From Homalodisca vitripennis (Eukaryota; Arthropoda; Insecta; Hemiptera; Cicadellidae): a stretch of DNA of 64,000 nucleotides. The notes under the pieces were generated by a model that saw only the letters and a list, made by a program, of their open reading frames with translations, ran no database searches and was not told the DNA's origin. Both the position numbers and the translations under genes were made by a program. The DNA is taken from positions 53,235,501 through 53,299,500 of the forward strand of contig NC_060208.1 in assembly GCF_021130785.1 (NCBI RefSeq). Direction: 5' to 3'. Shown here in pieces: positions 26,727 to 38,820 of the stretch (position 1 is its first letter; each line of letters opens with the position of its first letter).

Positions 26727-29043
26727 TCTATATATATAAAAGAAAGTCGTGTTAGTTACACTATTTATAAGTCAAGAACGCCTGATCCGATTTGGCTGAA
26801 AATTGGTAGGGAGGTAGCTAAGAACTGGGATAAGAACATAGGATACTTTTTATCCCGTTCCCGATTCAGGATTCCGCCCCACTGGTCTCTAAAAGTTACA
26901 GAAATACCCGTAAGAAATGCATTGCAGCAAACATATGTTATTAAGTGAAAGAGCCTTTTCAAATTTAATCAGCTGTTCTTTGTAAACATGTATAATGCGA
27001 CAAAAGAAACATATGTTTATATCATTTAATTACTATTTTACATTTCTTTACACTTATAGTTTGAAAGCATAGAGTAAGGTTAAGAGAAACAGCAAATTTT
27101 GTTTCAAACTGTTTCTGCAATCACTGTTAAACAAAGACTTTACTATCCAGATAATACAATTCAAATTTTAATTTTTTTACAATTGAAAGCAATTATCTCT
27201 GCATCTCCAAGTCAGATTACATTATTTGCTATCATCATTTCGACATGCTTTCCATCGAACCCACCTAACCTATGGCACAAATACAAGGATAATATGGCAG
27301 AAGATATTTTACATCAAATTCGTGTCAATTCAAGAAATCCCAATCTTGAAATGAATTAGGAGATACATAATAGGGCCTTGCTTTTGATTGAAGACATGTG
27401 CTATCTCATATGCGGTAGTTTATTAGTCAGGTTAGGAATGCCAGTGCCAAAATTGTGAAATGAATGACTCATTTAATCGAGAATTGGAACGGAAAACGTA
27501 AATATGATCACCAGGAATTAGATTTAGAAGTTCAAAACGAATGTACCCCTGATGAATCCCCAACAAATGGAAGTTTATGATACATTAATGAAGGCAACTG
27601 ATGATGGAAATGGTGGTTTCTATTTCCTGGATGCCCCTGGTGGAACTGGTAAGACATTCCTCATGTCAGTAATTTTAGCCACTGTTCGTGCAAGATCCAA
27701 CACTGCGGTTGCAGTTGCTTCTTCTGGAATAGCAGCCACATTACTAAAAGGATGTCGTACGACACATTCTGCATTAAAATTGCCGTTAAATCTGGAATAT
27801 ATTGAAAAAACCAACATGCAATATGGCACTCCGCTATGGCCAAAGTTTTATCAGAATCGAAGATCATCATCTGGGACGAATGCACAATCGCGCGTAAACG
27901 TGCATTGGAAGCACTCTACCGAACATTGCAAGATCTACGTAATGACACGAGATGTTTTGGAGGCTCAATGATTTTACTGCCTGGCTGGCGATTTCCGCCA
28001 AACATTGCCAGTAATTTCCCAGATCGACTGCTGCCGACGAGATAAACGCTTGCCTCAAATCATCGAATCTATGTTAAGAAACTTCAGCTGACAACAAACA
28101 TGAGAGTTGCATTGTTGAACGATACATCTGCTGAAGATTTCTCTGAGCAATTGCTGACTATCGGTAATCGTCGAGTACCTGTCGACGAATCGAGCGGATT
28201 GATTTCATTTCCTCCGAATTTCTATAACTTTGTTCCTCATCGAAAGACGAACTCATTAACAAAGTATTCCCAAACATCATTAATAACCTCAAAAATAATG
28301 AATGGTTGAGTGAGCGAGCAATTTTGGTAGCTAAGAATAAAGATGTAGATGACTTAAACTACATAATTCAGAATGAGATCATTGGTACACTGCATTCTAT
28401 CAAATCTATTGACTGTGTAGCAAATGAAGGTGATGCCACCAACTATCCAATTGAATTTTTAAACTCCTTGGATGTACCTGGCTTACCACAGCACAATTTT
28501 ACAACTAAAGTTTGGTTGTTGTAATCATGCTTAAAAACTTAAACCAGCCAAAACTGTGCAACGGAACACATTTGGGTGGTAAGTAAATTGATGAACAATT
28601 TTATTTACGCCACAATACTCAAAGGAAAATTCAAAGGTGAGGAAGTTGTCATTCCGAGTATCCCGATGATCCCAACCGACATGCCATTTCAATTTAAACG
28701 ACTTCAATTTCTGATCCGTCTTGCATTCGCCAATGACTGTAAATAAGTCACAAGGCCAATCGTTAAAAGTTTGTGGTCTTAATCTCGAACATCCATGTTT
28801 TTCCCATGGTCCATTATATGTGGCATGTTCACAGGTCGGAAGACCTTCCGCGTTATTTTTTTCGCGCCTAATAAAAAAAAAAACAAAAAATGGTTTTATC
28901 ACAAGGTGCTACAATAAAATGGCAAATAAAGAATCATTGAATAATTATATTTTTTTATTTACAATTATCCTAATTTAAAAAGTACAAAATGTGATCATGT
29001 GATATTGCCTTTAAAGCGGAACAAAGTTCGCTGGGTCAGCTAG
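26727..29043 (+). mobile_element. Helitron with internal deletion
   Basis: It begins TCTATATATATAAAAG after an A and ends AGTTCGCTGGGTCAGCTAG before a T, matching Helitron 5'-TC and CTRR-3' ends and A^T insertion. A short stem, GCGGAACAAAGTTCGC, precedes the end. The interior encodes a broken PIF1-like helicase but no HUH replication-initiator domain; the sequence jumps from the 5' non-coding region (to about 27100) straight to the helicase region, so the Rep part was deleted. About 300 bp of the 5' part (26860-27165) are shared with the Helitron at 32393-33319. Confidence 0.85.
27228..28978 (+). pseudogene. Helitron PIF1-type helicase, degraded
   Basis: Segments in different frames appear in the correct order. 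First comes an upstream helicase-flanking region with MAEDILHQIRVNSRNPNLEM (27294 on). At 27552 MNPQQMEVYDTLMKA leads to Walker A DAPGGTGKTFL, then SSGIAATLLKGCRTTHSALK. Walker B KIIIWDEC is at 27860-27885 and ARKRALEALYRTLQDLRND follows. ERAILVAKNKDVDDLNYIIQ begins at 28309. The C-terminal [18 protein letters not shown] (about 28733-28790) and [15 protein letters not shown] close it. These are the canonical SF1B motifs of Helitron helicases. At least five frame breaks and one TAG in the linker make it inactive. Confidence 0.85.
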
Positions 29044-29199
29044 TTCTAAAATATAACATCTTTTAACTACAATGACACTTAAGAGCTGGATGTGTGTAGT
29101 GCCACATATTACAAGATATAAATGCTAAAGAATTAGACGTTAATTTTGTCAGCGCAGGCACCCTTCTTTCAAAGGTAAACCATGCATTTCCTTTTTTTA

Positions 29200-30930
29200 T
29201 ATGCTGCAAAGTATCTCTAAAAACATTTTTGTGACCGAATTAAATGATTTCATATCAAATCTGCCACACAACACAATGGTGTGTGTGTGTGGCATTTATG
29301 TTATATGGCATCACAATGTAAATGTAAATTTGTTTAGTAAAAGTCAAATAGTTCATAGTTACTTAAACATTTTACACAGTGAGAGTTTTGCTCAGTTTAT
29401 GGATGAGTTTAGGCCTTCACGAATTACTGGTATATCTGAAACGTGTATGATATTATTATCGATATACATTATAGATAGTATTTATCACATTTTTATCAGA
29501 AATAGATGCATAAATAATTTTAAGAGCGAAGAACGATTTGATGTCAATTTCACGGACCATTGTTTACTAGGGCTAAACTTAGACCCTTTATTATATAAGT
29601 TCAAAAAACTATAATTCAAAATCTACTCCTATAGAATCTATTGGAATTGATTATGATATGTTAAATGACAAGCTAAAATATATTGATTGGACATATTTGA
29701 ATTGGGAAAATGATGTGAATTTGTCTCTATTAGCAATATTGATTACGTAAAGTTGTTTAAATTAGTCCCTGAATAAACTAAAAACTTTTGAGACAATTAT
29801 ATAAAAAAATAAAGTTTATAGAATCTATAAAACTATTTACGATTCAAGAAAAAGTTTACCCATTTTTGTAATAGACTAAATCTTTAAATTAACGAAACAA
29901 AGAATAAATTTTACTCCAAGCAAATTGAAACATGTCAAGGCTATTCGGTAATGCAAGGGAAGGTTATTAATAGATTATCATCGGGATGCAAAGAAATGCG
30001 TTGAGAAAGTAAAATTACTTAACGGCTCCAGTTCACCTTCCTCTTACGTGCAGCATCTGAAATCTGATGCTGTTGCAGACTTGACTCCTGAAATCTGAAG
30101 TCTTGTTCGTCTGAAGGGATCCAAAAACAGTCGGCGACGAAGAACGAGAACGAAGAAGCTCCAAACGAAACCCCCTCGTATCACCATGACATCAGAGATA
30201 CCCAGATTAAAAAATCAGTGCAATCCAGGCGAAAAGGCACTCTCACTGCATCTCCAGGTGCTTAGTTGAGTGCACTATGATGACGACCCCAAAGCACGGT
30301 GGAGCAATCAAGTCTTCTAACACAACGCAGCCATGGTGGGAATGGTTAATTCAATGTGAATGTTGAGCCTAGCTTCAATTCACCTTCCTCTTCGAGATTT
30401 CAGGAGTCAAGACTGCAACAGCATTAGATTCCAGATGCTGCAAAGTAAGTGTTAAAAATATTTTATACAAGAAACGGGAACAAACAACCTGGTTTATAAT
30501 CCTAGGCTGATAAGTCATAGTACCTTTCGCACACCTACTATTAACAAAACATTATTAAGACGACTTTTTGATTATGTTGTTCCTAAATACTTGAATCAGT
30601 TGCCTTTGGAAATATAAATAGTACTAACTTTAAGCTGAAAGTGTTGAGTTTTAAATAACGTAATTTAATAGACTTAGATTAAACACTTTCAGGCAACAGT
30701 TTTAAAGTTTAATAATTATATAAGATATAACTATAAGATCATTTTAAATATTATGTCATCATAACATACGAACGACACAGATAGGCCTTACATCGATATA
30801 ACGACTGGACTCAATTACAGTATTATATTATCTAATCGCACTACCATGGCTGTACTTGTAAATACATGCCAGTGTAAGTTCCTAATTGTTTTGAATTTGA
30901 TATTGTGTTTTTAAATGTGGAATAAATACC
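29200..30930 (+). pseudogene. LINE endonuclease and 3' remnant
   Basis: The frame 29201-29614 contains FRPSRITGISETC, HIFIRNR and FTDHCLLGLNL, the C-terminal motifs (TCxDHIF and SDH-like TDH) of the APE-type endonuclease of Jockey/CR1-like LINEs. Broken linker sequence follows to about 30040. Then the element jumps to the RT C-terminus, seen as SHSTFRTPTINKTLLRRLF and YVVPKYLNQLPLEI at 30500-30610. The main RT region is missing. A 3' part with GGAATAAATACC near 30920 may be the tail. An inverted-repeat insertion (30050-30441) separates the two coding pieces. Confidence 0.65.
30050..30441. repeat. Segment bounded by 46-bp inverted repeats
   Basis: GCAGCATCTGAAATCTGATG... (30050-30095) is the near-perfect inverse of 30396-30441. 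A direct repeat TTCACCTTCCTCTT also occurs outside the left arm (30032-30045) and just before the right arm (about 30379-30392). It interrupts the LINE remnant. It could be a MITE or a snap-back duplication. Confidence 0.6.
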
Positions 30931-32392
30931 ATGATCAGTAAAGAGCCGCAGTGAAGGTGTATTTGTAATATAACTAAACAGTTATTGTATAGTAGTTTAA
31001 CATAAGCAATAAGATGTAAGCAATAATGCATTACTGTTTGTAATATATTCTTCAATACTGCTGTAATATACGTATATTATATCGCATTGATTTATTACCA
31101 CGATACTTAATAATAAAATGTGTGGATAAAATCAACCACTCCAAAACTTTTAAAAGTAAAAGTAGAGTAAAATGTAATTGAATATTAATAAATGAACAAA
31201 CAATATACTAATAATAAATTATAACCCTGCTTTAGGCATTTGGAATTTTGTTTGGTTTAGTTGAGAAACCCTAATTTGTGATCAATAAAGGCGAGTTGAA
31301 TAAATTCTAATATTTGCGGAAATTGCTACATTCCATAAACCCAACTGTTTTCCATCACGTTACAGATCCATAAATTTACTTTTAGCACTTACAAAGGTAA
31401 AGTCTGAATGAAATCAATAATTCTACAAAGAATTCTGTGGCACATTAAATCTGTAAATATAATTACACTACATCCATTTTTATTTCAACCAAAGCATTCA
31501 ACTCTTCATCAAATTCTATGAATAAAAACGGAATAATATAAAACGGGTAGAAAGAAAAGAACATACGATTGCAGGCAATATTAATATTGTACTTTTCTTG
31601 ATGTTTCTCAGGCATTAATCGCAGTATGGTACGATGGACTGCATCTCAAAGTAATAATCTTAGGCTTCACATTATAGACAATAAATATTTTTAAATCGTT
31701 CCTACATAAGCGACCTTTCCAAGATAAATTTCTCTCTCTCGACCGCTCGATTTATTGGAGGTTGGTGTACTTAAATGATCCGTACTGGCTCCTGTACTCT
31801 TTAATTAATTGTATATGGCTGACATTACTTTTCCAGACAAAGCTTTAATTGCTATTTACAGGGATGGCACTGATATCTTGTATCAGCAAGTTGATATTTA
31901 TGAGCCGCACATCCCGTGATACATATATAGCCAAAATCTTCCATAGAAGTCTAATTTGACTGGTTTTGTCAATGGAGTTTAAATGTGACTTAACAAAATG
32001 TGAGACGAAAATATGATCCTTAAAAAATCGCATGATATCTCAAGAGACGTCCCGTATCTATGGGACGTTTTGCAATGGAATCCCGATGACCGGGTAGTAA
32101 ACTATATCAGCGTCTAGGATTGACAAAACACTAACTTGGAATTTTCATGTAAACAAGAAGTTAACACAAGCTTCTATCTATGCACATATCGCAAAACTGC
32201 TTAACAGTAACAGTAGTAAACAATAAATCAAAATTACAATTGACCTGTGTAATATTAATTTCCAAGGCAGGAGTCTGTCAGATGACATGTACCGTAATAG
32301 GTTTAGATAAAATTGCAAGCAAGTCTATAGCTCATCTCATTTTGAGATATCCTGCGGCCAGACAGATAAGAAATTATTACAAGCTCCTGAAA
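30931..32392. other. Intergenic DNA, no gene seen
   Basis: AT-rich DNA with no defensible reading frame. A short hairpin with arms ACGTCCC and GGGACGT lies near 32047-32068. Confidence 0.5.
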
Positions 32393-33319
32393 TCTTCTAT
32401 ATATATAAAAATGAATGTTTGTATGTTTGTCCTTTATGGAATCGTGAACTATTGGACCGATCATGATGAAAATTTGTACGTATATGTATTTTTCCACGGA
32501 GAAGGTTATAAGCTATGCCCATCCCTTTCCCGATTCAGGATTCCGCCCCACTGGTTACAGAAATACCCATAAGAAATGCATTGCAGCAAACATATGTTAA
32601 CGTCTTTTCAAATTTTTAATCAGCTGTTCTTTGTAAACATATATTACACTTATAGTTTTAAAGCATAGAGTAAGCTTAAGAGAAACGACAAATTTTGTTT
32701 AAACTGTTTTTGCAATCACTGTTAAACATAGACTTTACTATCCAGATAATACAATTCAAATTTGACGTAAAAATTCACCTTTAACTGCAATATTTATTTA
32801 ATATAAACCATGCTCATGCTTGATCAGAAGAGTAATGCAGATATCATAATTACTATCTTACGTTGGCTACAAATATAAAGAATGTTATAAAATCAACCTT
32901 AGTTGTTTTTTTTTAAAGAAGTATGGTTCTCAAAACTCCGTGTGTACATATTCTCTCGATCGAGACAACAAAGCAAGCTCAATCGTGGCATCGGAGATAT
33001 AACTAATTTAATCTAAAATTTATTATAGTAAAAAAAAAAAAAATTACTAAGTAATATAAGGACTTCGGTTCTTAAGATTTGCGTGCGAAGCCGTGGGTAA
33101 CAGCTAGATAGAGGCAGGAATATGGTACATACCTTCATAATACGCCCAAGAGGCTCACGATGGAACGACTATCAATTATCTCAGCAATGTTTAGAATGTG
33201 ATAGAAAAAGAATAAGTGAATATAGTGTACTGTTTTCAACGGGAAATTGCGTGCGAAGCCGCGGGCAACTTTTGCAAAAAATTATTGAAATGCGCAGCAA
33301 AGCGCGCCGGGCCCGCTAG
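32393..33319 (+). mobile_element. Non-autonomous Helitron with two candidate 3' ends
   Basis: The 5' part TCTTCTATATATATAAAAATG follows an A. The end CGCGCCGGGCCCGCTAG precedes a T and contains the palindrome CGGGCCCG, a typical Helitron 3' structure. An earlier potential 3' end (GCGAAGCCGTGGGTAACAGCTAG) lies at 33085-33107. The stretch 32520-32765 is shared with the Helitron at 26727. No coding capacity is recognised. Confidence 0.7.
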
Positions 33320-35220
33320 TATAGAATAAACATTATACCAGCATAGACTTCAATAACGCCAAGCCCAAAGAAGGACATGTACCATCATCGAATTCATTTT
33401 TTTTTCGTTCAAAATTTAAAGCCAGCAAAGAAAATCTCTCTTGAGATATGTTGCGGATAGTAAAGCACCCAAGTAGGGATATGCCCAACATCAAACAAGA
33501 TTTTGCTTAGGTAGAAAGAAATTTACACACATGGTTTCTTATAATTAATTTCTGGTAAAATTTTGTTTGGCCTTGACCTTGAAAATTTCAATTTGAAAGC
33601 TTAATTCTTGAGATATCCAGTTGAACCATAAACAATTAGATAGACAGATAGAAGAAAACATTTTCCAGAATCCATAGCGATAACAAAATATACAACATTC
33701 CAAACTTATAGATCAATTCATTCACGAAATATCTCTTTAAGTTAAAGCTTTGCTAACAACATATGGTTTCAAATCTGTTTTAAAAATAACGCGTTCATTT
33801 AATTCAGCATCTTACCAATAATATTATAAGTTATGAAAATTTGGATGTTGTCTGTTCAAAAATTAAATAAAAAATATAGCTTGTTCCCCGTTTGGTTTGT
33901 TGTATTAAAGTCAAAAAGTTAAACTTAGTCATTGTACACAAAGGACTGCAATTTAATTTCTTTAATCCCTGTTTATTTACGACATACACCTCTCCTACTC
34001 ATTTATTGAACATCAACGAAACAGAAATATTTATCTTATAGTGGTTTGTGTGAGTACTTCTGTAATTTTCTCCGAGAATCATTGGCAGTTTCAACGTTGT
34101 TGTATTCATTTATTTACCATCTAATTTTAATCAGAATTATAGTTCCTATTTTAACGATGAAGTATTTTAATACGGTTTTTTTGTTTTTATATTTATTATG
34201 TAATGCCTCATAATAATTCTTTTTTTTAATAAGAAAAGTAACCTACAAAGCATCTCAATTCGTCGAATGTTAACGCATGTAGCCAACGAAGGAAGTTAAG
34301 ACCGTACTGTGAAGCTACGCACTATGTTTGAAACACTCGGTAAGCCCTATGAGAACCTACGTGAGTCTGATGACAATTGTGTTTTCGCGACAAACGAAAA
34401 CTTACAGCGGGTTTAGTTTCTCAAACAAAATCGCTGTTTTTTGCGTGACTCAGTTTAATAACTCAGTTAATTTATAGTACTTTCTGACCATACGTACGAT
34501 TGTAAGTGATGTATAGAACAATACCACAGTTGGTAACCAACCATGAATTCATACGCAAAATATAATTCCCATCTATCTTATGTTAACAACCACCAAGAAA
34601 TTATAAAAGATTATCCAGTATACACTTATTTAAGCGCCTTTTTAAGACACATCTCACTCATCAAGTATCAAGCCTCTAAGATATTTTCTATCAATAACTA
34701 TCGCACAGACGGGCAATCAACGTTACGATTCTAATAAGAACCTCTCGGGCTCTTGATAAAACATGTTTATAGTTTGACTTGAAATTTATAAAGATATATG
34801 GAGCACGTCAATTACACAACCAGGAATTAGTGCATAAAGGATCGATCGATGTGATACCATATAAATGAGCTTTTATGTTGTGTTAATAGTGATCTGGAAG
34901 CCATAAGAATGAAGTGAACATATTACAATGAATAAACATTGAGTGAAGAGAAAAGGCTGGCCAAATCCAAAAACAAGTGGTGTTGAGATTTTTTACGAAG
35001 TACTTTAGACGGCTACACATATTTTTACCTAATCATAAAAATATGGAATAAAATTAACGAAGGGGTAATATTAATTAAAACAATGACTTTTACTACAAAG
35101 ATATACAGGGTTTTTTTAAGATTACCTTACTGTAGTTGCAGACTTGAACTGTGCACGTTAATTTTTGAGCTAGTGATAAATTAATACAAATGGAAATAGT
35201 CTTCTACAATTTATAAATGA
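33320..35220. other. Intergenic DNA, no gene seen
   Basis: No coding or RNA gene is recognised. Only short unrelated reading frames occur. Confidence 0.5.
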
Positions 35221-35690
35221 CTAGCTGTTTCCCGCGGCTTCGCTCGCTTTCCGTAAACCTTGGCCATGTACTTGCACTTCTGGTTCAAGTGAATAATATT
35301 TCCAACGCCTATGTAGAGTTTGCCTTGTTGCCACGATGAAGAAAATCTGTGTATGCTTATAGCCATTATACACGTACATGTATTTTATTATAAAGCGGTC
35401 AAAACACAACCAACAAAGGTCGTTTGTTGTTGCTTTTTTTAGTCAAGCTTTAAGTTCAACCATATATTTATCATAAATATATCCTAACTTAGTGCCTTCA
35501 AATAGTCTTTGGCAAATTAATATACGTAACTGTCTCGTAATTGCAGTTTATAATGTGCAGGCGCTTTGAAAACTTACATTTTGCAGCGCCACCTATAAAC
35601 CTTCTCTGTCGAAAAGTACATATACATTCAAATTTTCATAATGATCGGTCAAATAGTGTACGATTCCATAAAGGACAAACACAAACATTC

Positions 35691-35749
<59 letters not shown>
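35221..35749 (-). mobile_element. Non-autonomous Helitron, minus strand
   Basis: On the minus strand it starts TCTATATATA after an A (35750) and ends GCCGCGGGAAACAGCTAG before a T (35220). The region after the TA run (ATGAATGTTTGTG, then TTTGTCCTTTATGGAATCG) matches the 5' part of the Helitron at 32393. The TA stretch near the 5' end has expanded to about 55 bp. Confidence 0.8.
35692..35747. repeat. (TA)n microsatellite in a Helitron 5' end
   Basis: Pure alternating TA, expanded from the short TATATATA next to the Helitron terminus. Confidence 0.95.
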
Positions 35750-37439
35750 TTAAGGTATAATTATTTCAGCTTCTGACAGACTTGCCCGTTATTATAATAA
35801 ACATAATTATAAATCAGACGTACTATACTACTCGATATAGTGTTATATAAAAACTTCACTGCTGCCATAAACAGAACCCTTGGACGGTTGTAGAAAAGTA
35901 CGTTGCTTACAATCTTTTTTAATTGGTGGTTTACACAACTTAACAATGTGTAAGAGACCATTTCCCTTCAAAAGCATGTATTGCCTAAAGAAATTCAAAT
36001 TAATGGTACGTTTTTGTCGTGAAATTATGATGATAAGTCAGTGATATACTTGAGTGTTTGGAGTGATAAAAAACAATTTTAAACTTTCATATTATAAAGA
36101 AGTTAACCAAAGCCTGTGTACGTCTCGCAAAATTAATCCACTTTGATAAACAATAACCGACATTAAAATCTGCTTCTTGCGTATTATTTTACAAAACCAT
36201 AATCAGGCATTCATTTGCCTTCGTCTCTCTCCTGCCCTATCTGGAGGGTACCACATATTTCGTAGTACTATGATTATTTGAGTGTTCATTCATAATAATT
36301 ACATTCACGAAACGCTTAGATTTCACTCACTGTTTAGACTTCATTGTGACAAATTACCAAAAGGTATGACCAACCTAAGGAAACTATACACATTGATTAT
36401 GTGCCGTTATGTTATTTTTCTTTCCCTTATTATACTCTATGCCGATATGTGCCCAAGTTAAGTGTATCAAGTTAAGTATTAACCTTACCTGATAAAGTTA
36501 GACATCCTTTACTTTTCATCTTTATAATACTCATCCTGAGACACGTTACATTTAACAGAGAACAAGGGCAGGACTTGCCCAAGATTTAGTTGGAACGGAT
36601 TGAAAACTCATTGCTTCCTATTTTTCCAATCTTGTCTCTTTTTATAATAATTGTTTTATTTATTTGGTTAATATCTCTGTGAATGGATTCTTATAGCCTT
36701 CATGTTTAGAGTGAGGCAGGGTGTGGGTTGTGAATAAGATTAAATTAGGCCTTCGCTTAATAATTACATGTAAATTATCTATGTATGTATCTATTTTGAC
36801 ACTGTTTTAATTTCTGTATTTAATGCAGGAATAAGTATTTGTATATCCCTTCCAGTTCATTGGAAGAAAGGTAGATTTCATCCGTACTACCGTCTCTAAA
36901 TATCAAATTGAAAATATATTATTTAATGATAATTCGCTCATAACTGATTGTATTACGACATTGTGATGGTCGGCTTGATGATAGACGTTTTTTATAATAC
37001 TTACTTTCAAAAGTTTAGAAACACCATTATGTTTACAAGCTTTACATCACTTACATGTTTATAACCGTATAAAGTGGTTCCTTATACGTACATTGTGTAC
37101 AATGTACAAGCACAATATTTTTGAATTGCTTACAATTTCGTCTATTACAACTGTATCTATGGTGTAAATAATTCAGATACATTGTTTGTATTAACACGAA
37201 TGGCCACCTTGTAATTTTTTATTCGTTGGCTAACGAACGTAGGCTACATTTATTTACGTATGTGTAAATACAGTAAATGTAAGTTGTGAATTGTAAGTTG
37301 AATCATATAGAAATTGTTACAGTTATCGCAATTACAGAGCCGCGTCCGCAAGGCTACAAACGTGTGCACATTTTATGATTATAGTGGTTTTTGAGATCTG
37401 GGGGTCATGATCCTTAATAAGGCAAAATCCTCAAACTAC
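35750..37439. other. Intergenic DNA, no gene seen
   Basis: No gene is recognised. Confidence 0.5.
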
Positions 37440-38820
37440 TCTATACAGACTGAGCAACCTCACGTTTAAGTTTTTTGTAGTATGAAGCAACATCTGGAAA
37501 TACTGGTAATGTTTTGTATCTAACTAGTTTTTCTATTTTTCTGAAAGCAAGTCACCCATCTAGAATAATGCGCATACCGTCTGCTCAGTTTAGCAAGTCA
37601 GAATTGCTATGCACTGCCTCAATGCCTCAAATCTCAGGAACTGGTATAATATTTATTGTTCTCAATGAGACATTCCGGAAGTTTTATGAATATTTTTGAG
37701 TAGAAGGAATTTTCTTAATTCAGGGTATAAGATTGTTCTTTTTATCTGCTGTGATGAAATTTGTAATATTTTCTTCATTATCTTCTTGATTCGAACCATA
37801 TAATTCATTAATATATGCAAAAACACATTTGGGTTTCTCTTTACTGATAGTACTGTTAGTCGCACGCTGGCAACAGGTGACTCCATCTGTAAATCCATAC
37901 GGAATTCTGTTGAAATGATATAATTTACCTCCAGCTTCAAAACCGTCTTAATTCTTAATATTTTCACGACCACGGATTAGATTATAAGCACTTTTTAGAT
38001 CAATAGTGCTCAAAAGTGTTACTGATAAATGTTTCACAGCTACCTGTGTATAAGAGCATCAGTAATGATATCGTTTTATTGTGTTTGATAACTTTTACTT
38101 TAACTACAGACTTAGATAAACATTGTGGAGCAACTGACAGCAGTCCCGATTCTGAAAAGAGGTTCTTCATAGCTGAAAGATTAATGGTTTACTGCTTTTT
38201 TACGTCGACAAACGATAAAAAATTCTCCTTTATTCCACAACTTCGACAGTCAGCATTCGTAGCAGGATAAGCACATAATGGATTTTTGCTTTTCCCACGG
38301 AAGTAGCATTTCATTATCCCTGAAGCTACAAAGATCATCTCTTTTGAGGACTTCTGTTAAAGTACTTCATTTCATGCTGTGCCATAGTGCTGACAAACTT
38401 CAGTTGTTTGTTCTTGAAGTATATAAATGTTTTTGCGCTGATTTTAGAGCTTTTGCCTTGATTCGCCGTGTCTTTTTTCACAGTATTGTCTTCAAGTAAT
38501 CTTTGATGTATCTGTGGTGATAATAATCTAGTAATGAATGGTTCTCGAATTAAGTAATTTCAATTTTTCTCTGTTGTGACATCTTGAAAATCTTTAATCG
38601 AGTGTTTAATTTTTTGCAAGAACTGGTCAATAGATTCTCCAGGCTGTTGTTTACAGGTCGTTAGCGTAGGTCTTGAATAGACTTAATTCTCAGATTTTAC
38701 GTACAATTTCCGTAGCAGTTTCACAGCTTCTTCGTAGGATTTGATCTATGAATTCGACATATAACCTACATTGTGACTTACGTAATGTATAACCAGCTTT
38801 CCTTCAACAATTACATTTTC
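37440..38820 (-). pseudogene. Gypsy-type retrotransposon remnant (gag-protease-RT)
   Basis: Reading the minus strand down from 38820, broken frames show in order: a gag-like helical region, a Cys/His-rich stretch with NPLCAYPATNADCRSCG (about 38220-38290, zinc knuckle), a retropepsin-like TGSCETFIS (about 38015-38055, consensus DTGS), and RT sequence in the frame 37973-37662 and its neighbours (GGKLYHFNRIPYGFTDGV, then the thumb-like AHYSRWV near 37530-37570). This order is that of Gypsy/Ty3 elements. The protease Asp is replaced and stops are frequent. No LTRs were identified. Confidence 0.65.

Noticed and set aside
35541..35753. Plus-strand frame ending in repeated Tyr-Ile
   Set aside because: The tail is a translation of the TA microsatellite in a Helitron end.
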